A DNA stretch of 64,000 bases from Rhynchopus sp. YZ270_cl-10 (lineage: Eukaryota; Euglenozoa; Diplonemea; Diplonemida; Diplonemidae), in NCBI GenBank assembly GCA_964035575.1, contig OZ037843.1, positions 930,001 to 994,000 on the forward strand. Reading direction: 5' to 3'. Each line of letters begins with the position of its first letter. Position 1 is the first letter of the stretch. Shown one piece after another: positions 61,401-64,000 of this stretch. Made by a program: the position numbers and the translations under genes. The notes under the pieces are model-generated. The model saw only the letters and a program-made list of their open reading frames with translations. It was not told where the DNA came from and searched no databases.

Positions 61401-64000
61401 GTACGAAGCCTCAGAAGAACTGCGCCGGGCCTGCACCACAGAACGCCCACAGCAAGCCCCCCTCATCAAACCACCCCACGACGCCGCACCCTCCACTGCA
61501 CCGGACAGCGACATCAGCTTTGTCGAAAAGCTTGGAGGCCGGGTCGGTGTTCTCGAAAACGCAGTACGCGCTGTTCTCGGCTCTTCCGCGGCAGGCAGCC
61601 TTACCCCAGCACTGCACTACCAACTGGCCTCTTTGGTGAACTATTCTACCGAACAGAGGGTTGATGCTGTGACCACAACGGACAGTGCGGAGGAGGTGGC
61701 CGCGCTGAAGCTGCGGATTGCAGAAATGGATGCGAAGGCGAGCATTTTGGAAGGGCATGCGGAAAGGTCGAGAGCGGTGCTGGCAAGGATGAAGGAGCTT
61801 GCACGCACCCCGGGGATGCCTGAGGAAAGCAAACGGCTCATCCACGCCGCCATCGCAAGCGACGCTGCGATGCTTGCAGCAAGCACCGCTGTTGTCCAGG
61901 AGAGGCCAACCGTGGGAAGCGCCTCTGGTGGCGCGCACGTTGCGGATCTGCAGACCCAGGTCGCGGAGATGACCGACGCACTGTCTTCAGTTCTAAACTG
62001 CCCTGTTTCCTCGCAGCTTCCAGATCATCTTCGCCGTCGTATCATCAACCTCAGTGGTGGTGGTCCCTCAGACACCCACCCCATTGCGGACCATCTCAAG
62101 AATTTGCAAGAAGCGGTCACCGCCGTCCACGACACTGCGACCCCTGATATGTTCCCAGAATGGCTCGTCCGTCGTCTCGAACGTCTTATTCAGGAGACCA
62201 ACGGAGAGCGTTCGGACGTTCTTCTCAAGACGTTGGAACGTTTGGAGACGAAGGTGCAGCGTTTGGAAGGGAGTGGGGGGAGGGTGGACAATTTGCTGGG
62301 CGCGGTGCAGTCGTTGCACACAGACCCAGCGTCGCTTCCGGTTGAAGCGCAAAGGAAGGTCAACGCAATTCTCTCTGCAGACGTCGCAGCAGCGCAGCGT
62401 CTCCTCCGTGAAACCGAAGCCTCCCGCGCTGCGTCTCTAAGCGCCTCTCCTGGCGAGGCTGGCGCAGCCGCTCTTGCAGCTCTCCTCCGCGTCATCTCGC
62501 AACGATTCAACAGCGAAGAAGGCAGCGCAGTACAGCTGGCAGAAGCATCCACAACTGCCTCAGGCCTATGCAACGCAACCGGAGTGGTAGGTCTCGCGAT
62601 GAACGCTGTTGCCTCATTAACTCACGACGCACTGTCGAGCATGAGAACCGCAGCAGGTGTACCGTACGCTTTAACGATGATTTCTTCTGCGTTGAAGGCA
62701 GCAGAGGGGTGTGCTTCTTCTGCAGCAACTGCAAGGTCGGTTGCAGCGGCGTTAGCGATGGGCGCGCATACCGGACAGCTTTCGACGCAGGATCTCGCAG
62801 CGTTTGCTAACCGACTTTATAAAGAAGCAAAAACGCTGCCACCAGAGTGCACCGCGCAAATCATGCAGCTCACAAAAGACCTTCGTCAAGCTTCCGCCGA
62901 GGATATGTGCTCCGCTGTTCTAAAAAAAATGAGCTCCGATGCTGCCGCAATCGCAGGGCACAGTGAAGGTAGCGCTCGGGTCATTGCGGTGCCCGCTGTC
63001 ATGCCCGAACTAGAAATGGCCTCTGAGCTGCGAAGACGGGGAATAGACCTGCGAGCAGCAGGCGCACCCCCAGCGGGAACTGCCGCAATCGATTTGGTCG
63101 TAAGCATGTTGGAAACGGGAGATGCATCTGTAATGTGGAACGCAGTGCAGCACACTGAGGACGCACCACAGCTCCATCCACCACCACAACACACTCCCCC
63201 CACACTTCAACCCAAAGAAGAGGCTACCACGCTCTCTGGGGTTGGCTCCGCTACGACCTGGTCGAACCCCAACCCCACCCCCACCCCCACCCCTGCAGAG
63301 AGAGAGCGTGAAAGAGCCTTACCCACCTCCCCGGGTGATGCGGTCGCTGCCAAGCTTAGTGCAGGAATTCTTGCAACGTTGCGGGGGAGGATGGTTGAAG
63401 GTGAGGTAGCTTCTGTTCTACAACGTGGAGTGGTTCTTGCGGACGGCGCGCTTCGTGGCTTGGTGGAGGTGGTGCAGCGGTGCTGCGATGTGAGTCATGG
63501 TGTTCCATTTGAGGCCCGACAAATTCTCTCCTCCGCCGCGTCCGACGCGGAAGGTACGGTCTCCGCAGCAGCGCGGATTGCACTGCGTGACCCCCTCCTC
63601 CACGACACCACGAGGCATACTTTAGAAACAGCGCTTCGAAATGGCGCGAATCTGGACGTCTTATTAGACAGCGCGCTGACCACGCTGTCTCCAAACACTG
63701 CCAGGCAGGTCAGAGAGATTCTCACGGCGCATCGGATGCCTTTACCAGACGGAACTTCAGTGTTGCCTTCATTTGTTCATATTAGTGTCCCGCATGCGGC
63801 AAGATGTGCGTTAAGTTTGACGCAACATACTACACTTTCTACTGCAGTTTCTATGGCGGAGGATCGGCCTGCGATTCTTGAACGTTGTATAAATGAGGCA
63901 CTGCAGCTGCAGATTCCGGACCACGCAAGAATTCATTTGATGCAGGTGTTGAATCCATCTGGGGATTTATACGAAGACAGCCTCTCCACCTTCCACCCAG
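52489..64000 (+). CDS. Giant PH-domain coiled-coil repeat protein (5' part, runs off the window)
   Basis: Open for 3,837 codons without a stop or intron; the end lies outside the window. Residues about 6-112 form a pleckstrin-homology domain (GWVWRYS, WRKRYATV, closing AWVAYLSTF), which should bind phosphoinositides or a membrane partner. A low-complexity acidic and basic stretch follows to about 350, then long coiled coil to about 980. Beyond 1,200 two degenerate motifs recur: W-x2-V-A-x-R-L-L-x-E/D-K (Trp at about 1228, 1359, 1615, 1720, 2198, 2309, 2405, 2513, 2585) and L-P-x2-L-R-x2-L (about 22 occurrences). Gln runs lie at about 822 and 2890, a Gly run near 2502 and a Pro-Thr run near 3592. 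It is probably a scaffold or tether at membrane or cytoskeleton. The start is the ATG after a CAG-ended leader and begins the PH fold within six residues. Confidence 0.88.
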   Translation, partial: MSGEGIEGWVWRYSVVGKSDWKEKQWRKRYATVDKQDLCLYKDKEQAGARRPCQLVRFAKSANLTVYSSEQADFAFSTDGYNYFLGIRHTEEGSTSPILLLFRLPTQAVHKAWVAYLSTFMETDQFNTIKKQFPTFDVIALEKYQEAASDDEVSSSDDDEMRDLVSAYVSEAADLPKGNITAPAVTNIEAAKKRLLEERKRAREGQPTAESPGSGVPGLKEKLAALKARNQGANIPQPLVDSSSERRRSVIEEDVASPTLSKTPSGPRSRLDEALARKRAEKNQSSADIAKQIQSFAHRLDRDVEADSDTEKDKESLTGSSTTATSLPPAALEKRARLLAKAKEARARKMVELGTQTEESHPTVVPESAAPAAALTEMEERFQDATARAQAAEAEIEGMTEKIDDEKEQHREARQRCVSLTAERDEAREKAFAAEATAASGLQKVKDRLAEVIEEKEAAKRAQSDAEQTCADMKAEQTANGDLHASITALEEQLRSATERLATSAESCTEADRRAMEAIQEKVATKEELDTQLTQVEALKESLASEAAKRESIEQERDAKQEEYDSMQNQVSVLGARLEERQVELAAATHAEEETQEDLQRHQAQLETVQGSLAETRAELAKLREGDSEVETLAAELQNRTDERDTLKNELSDANSKLQTALTQAEEAAAASSAAEEKSLSEAQKAQTDLAALRQEMNIISSTSEDIAQMRQSMDELLEAKTALESQLAEAVETSNTNTTALTEKQAEVDSLQTKLQEAELEHNNDTQNLSNEEEIALKEQINILENDVANTKDALNTAESQRDTALQEKAALSEELSELQEQQQQQQQQQPPTIPSEITELATPENITSVAEVAAKADPAQITNLAESINEHKAEVDRLTAANELLEQQLQEANGAIASLEDDLASRDDPPPEAKPTADLSAEVEALQAQLKEMQSEVEEVEKLREEVAEQLQQMEGLREELEEARKMAKGVEALASSSPPPGVSASVAPLLPDLQDRSNPQRLACSSFRSAILSARIPENKMLPEIEALRETESDDIAVIRRACVSAFHALQTESSDCSEILIFSYLCELLEGEEGGVEFLHGGWVKAFERHLAERGEGQARLQQNMQDMSDEITDLEDALVKERGRADAALQEAEAERDELVARLATDLTADTASARRLQDAIQEYLSSPQSSEITEDLRSRASSLSSTPLSDDPTILTSHITDLRAMCVELGIDDPNADASETWRTVAKKLLGEKKELQNLLSQVREASGVPEETKERLDACCGNSEPDVARIEGLQQTLAEVTEDPAFEQLSEAEQDIVRDAVTTNLATDDPEMLREQAESVEGAALAVRNSSIFSDGHLQESVHDALADEDTWKDVARRLLNDKKILQEELDALKEAGITETLPIALQQDVARISDRETAEKLKIELQNALDASGNETIDAEEKAALQEIANMEIVEDKVTEQIAQLQAAIASLNAIPGLKSRLAPENLEAIASAVDIAQKGDVEALRKELQAMTETIERLEKEAKEAKEAKEVEETRKAEEEEEKSGPEVALPSDADTVEEKLQTILAKNTLSEAQQADLQRLLDEPLSNDPEERSRQLEARKQFLTDLQNNETLPEDLKSELSSDGWQTASRLREENAALKEELLNAPETETPQSDAEATREALTRILAEHGAHLTPDQIERAEVLLNTPLSDDPEERKKQLSELQQIAEEIRESETLPDTVKAELGGEEGWRQVAKRLMKENGMLSDQLAASNTTDQEKTTTELRRQLAELRAALGDDASIASSSRLLSNTSLTLQAASMKGALLEVQENESAVEAMQPDLRLQIAGSTASISEDRTELATQHANLHSAISAVLASETVLEHLPPDLRQRLQALHDAATLDSDDPEVLQSQVDDLLQALISVQESATSALPEHLQQLIRDARGGRKEKPLRQTSSCEVEKEEETEEQKTALLLSALHDVLEEPHAGRLSKELLQRLADLSGEDITALLLQSDSHSVNDIVVPTVDSHGESEHSSPEVEAIEPTPSETNHTNQIDKEMEASIEHLKAELQKAQTAATLERLVPLTATLEWKHDVPESTRREVERLLAKGDPESLKAAADLATTLPQIEENEASLSERVESLARRRGGSLASVKVVEADSIQQALALLEASPEAEQFSPEIREKIKDLLSSDASKPEVQAALQDLAGTLLSGYDLSPEVSAGLSGTQDSSWRGLHKKSQNEKAVSEKVISKAREDDTTASRLREIHGLQQGLCSALCGAAGVALPSDLRVTLQHLIDSEAESVDHHKELRSAASSILSNTLVSLTPRERDCLEHPAQHGTLWKHIVRRLLTDKRVASGVKPVAQNVEAKQLQEALAAWLIHPASTGSEHRGAAEVLLMQGNAAPLSELRKLAALVKIADDYTKEPEEMEASMSHAESWQGVAADLLATTEEMQDTLARERASTEIETQQSLDAVAVSLRTLLASADLSNKQRAEINALLEDDESTAQQRLHDMSVVLQAVSLEAGGSPEGEVVGGGGGGGGGGDTWRAVSERLLEEKRGLEAEVTAVRSQLPQTLAPESDTGITEIGGILEEKNELEKKVEELTAALAETGQSDVLHWQGIANRLQDDKRRLEEQLSKATPQREELRLIIKKVLEGDAHLSDADRSALEAAQHGDSNTMQTALSNIESSPRDNRNASPLRCKARVGELEGSLHALLGAIGQLETELDKDNVYNTAVDIQEALAEAAKCSSLPVAMQRRLQELARMEISQDEAEAATQLATLKEMARRLSGHESLPEHLREQLRFLGSNTSGSELQAQVAGLRDALMSAAENNTTQGNVLYPNASEPRMVTALRGVLSDTSVVLPEHHAKEMRDALEGHPIVFSDKDSIAELEAALREKDRVISALELDLETVSTLSPKAQAHQQQQQQQQQQPLETTQQRAEALRDALANALKHGNEAVPAGIRTQLRTLLTKNLGAMSAEELHSCMGSLRAVGDALLGSSALPYEASEELRRACTTERPQQAPLIKPPHDAAPSTAPDSDISFVEKLGGRVGVLENAVRAVLGSSAAGSLTPALHYQLASLVNYSTEQRVDAVTTTDSAEEVAALKLRIAEMDAKASILEGHAERSRAVLARMKELARTPGMPEESKRLIHAAIASDAAMLAASTAVVQERPTVGSASGGAHVADLQTQVAEMTDALSSVLNCPVSSQLPDHLRRRIINLSGGGPSDTHPIADHLKNLQEAVTAVHDTATPDMFPEWLVRRLERLIQETNGERSDVLLKTLERLETKVQRLEGSGGRVDNLLGAVQSLHTDPASLPVEAQRKVNAILSADVAAAQRLLRETEASRAASLSASPGEAGAAALAALLRVISQRFNSEEGSAVQLAEASTTASGLCNATGVVGLAMNAVASLTHDALSSMRTAAGVPYALTMISSALKAAEGCASSAATARSVAAALAMGAHTGQLSTQDLAAFANRLYKEAKTLPPECTAQIMQLTKDLRQASAEDMCSAVLKKMSSDAAAIAGHSEGSARVIAVPAVMPELEMASELRRRGIDLRAAGAPPAGTAAIDLVVSMLETGDASVMWNAVQHTEDAPQLHPPPQHTPPTLQPKEEATTLSGVGSATTWSNPNPTPTPTPAERERERALPTSPGDAVAAKLSAGILATLRGRMVEGEVASVLQRGVVLADGALRGLVEVVQRCCDVSHGVPFEARQILSSAASDAEGTVSAAARIALRDPLLHDTTRHTLETALRNGANLDVLLDSALTTLSPNTARQVREILTAHRMPLPDGTSVLPSFVHISVPHAARCALSLTQHTTLSTAVSMAEDRPAILERCINEALQLQIPDHARIHLMQVLNPSGDLYEDSLSTFHP

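Overview
The window looks like nuclear DNA of an intron-poor, free-living-type protist. This is inferred from gene structure and protein families, not from a marker gene. All large coding regions are single uninterrupted frames using ATG and the standard stops. The longest is still open after 3,837 codons. Each has a pyrimidine-rich leader with a CAG a short way before the ATG, as expected if mRNAs are trans-spliced or have short 5' UTR introns. The class III adenylate cyclase and the 25-residue leucine-rich repeats recall Euglenozoa (kinetoplastid relatives), but I cannot fix the lineage. Spacers are long, T-rich, full of G/C and T homopolymer runs, and packed with small inverted-repeat transposons. 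I found no tRNA, rRNA, CRISPR array, LTR element or virus-like element.

Layout. 0.3-4.5 kb: two tandem copies of a six-helix membrane protein carrying a degenerate cyclase-homology domain; the first is frameshifted. 4.5-6.4 kb: spacer with dispersed repeats. 6.4-7.4 kb: ubiquitin-like plus TPR-like protein. 7.4-22.1 kb: a 14.8-kb spacer of MITEs, hairpins, an 8-bp KpnI-type array, a 7-bp satellite of about 131 units and transposase fossils. 22.1-24.3 kb: a full membrane adenylate cyclase with one catalytic and one degenerate cyclase domain. 24.6-25.8 kb: two transposon relics. 26.2-27.9 kb: ubiquitin-like plus LRR protein. 28.4-30.7 kb: secreted SURNod19/DOMON-type protein. 30.7-36.3 kb: MITE-rich spacer including a clean 636-bp hAT-type element. 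36.3-37.2 kb: RHBDL4-type rhomboid protease. 38.4-38.8 kb: small orphan gene. 40.1-52.3 kb: five more pseudo-cyclase paralogues, three intact and two broken. 52.5 kb to the end: the 5' part of a giant PH-domain coiled-coil gene.

Main interest. Seven of the eight cyclase-related genes keep the membrane half but only the second, catalytically dead cyclase-like domain. They vary in the first membrane helices and are almost identical in the output half. This suggests a receptor or partner-subunit family kept uniform by gene conversion. The array at 42-52 kb carries a scar showing how it grew: a 159-bp block ending 20 nt inside the giant gene recurs after two of the upstream copies. Small transposons here also supply two natural empty sites that define a TA-inserting MITE family.
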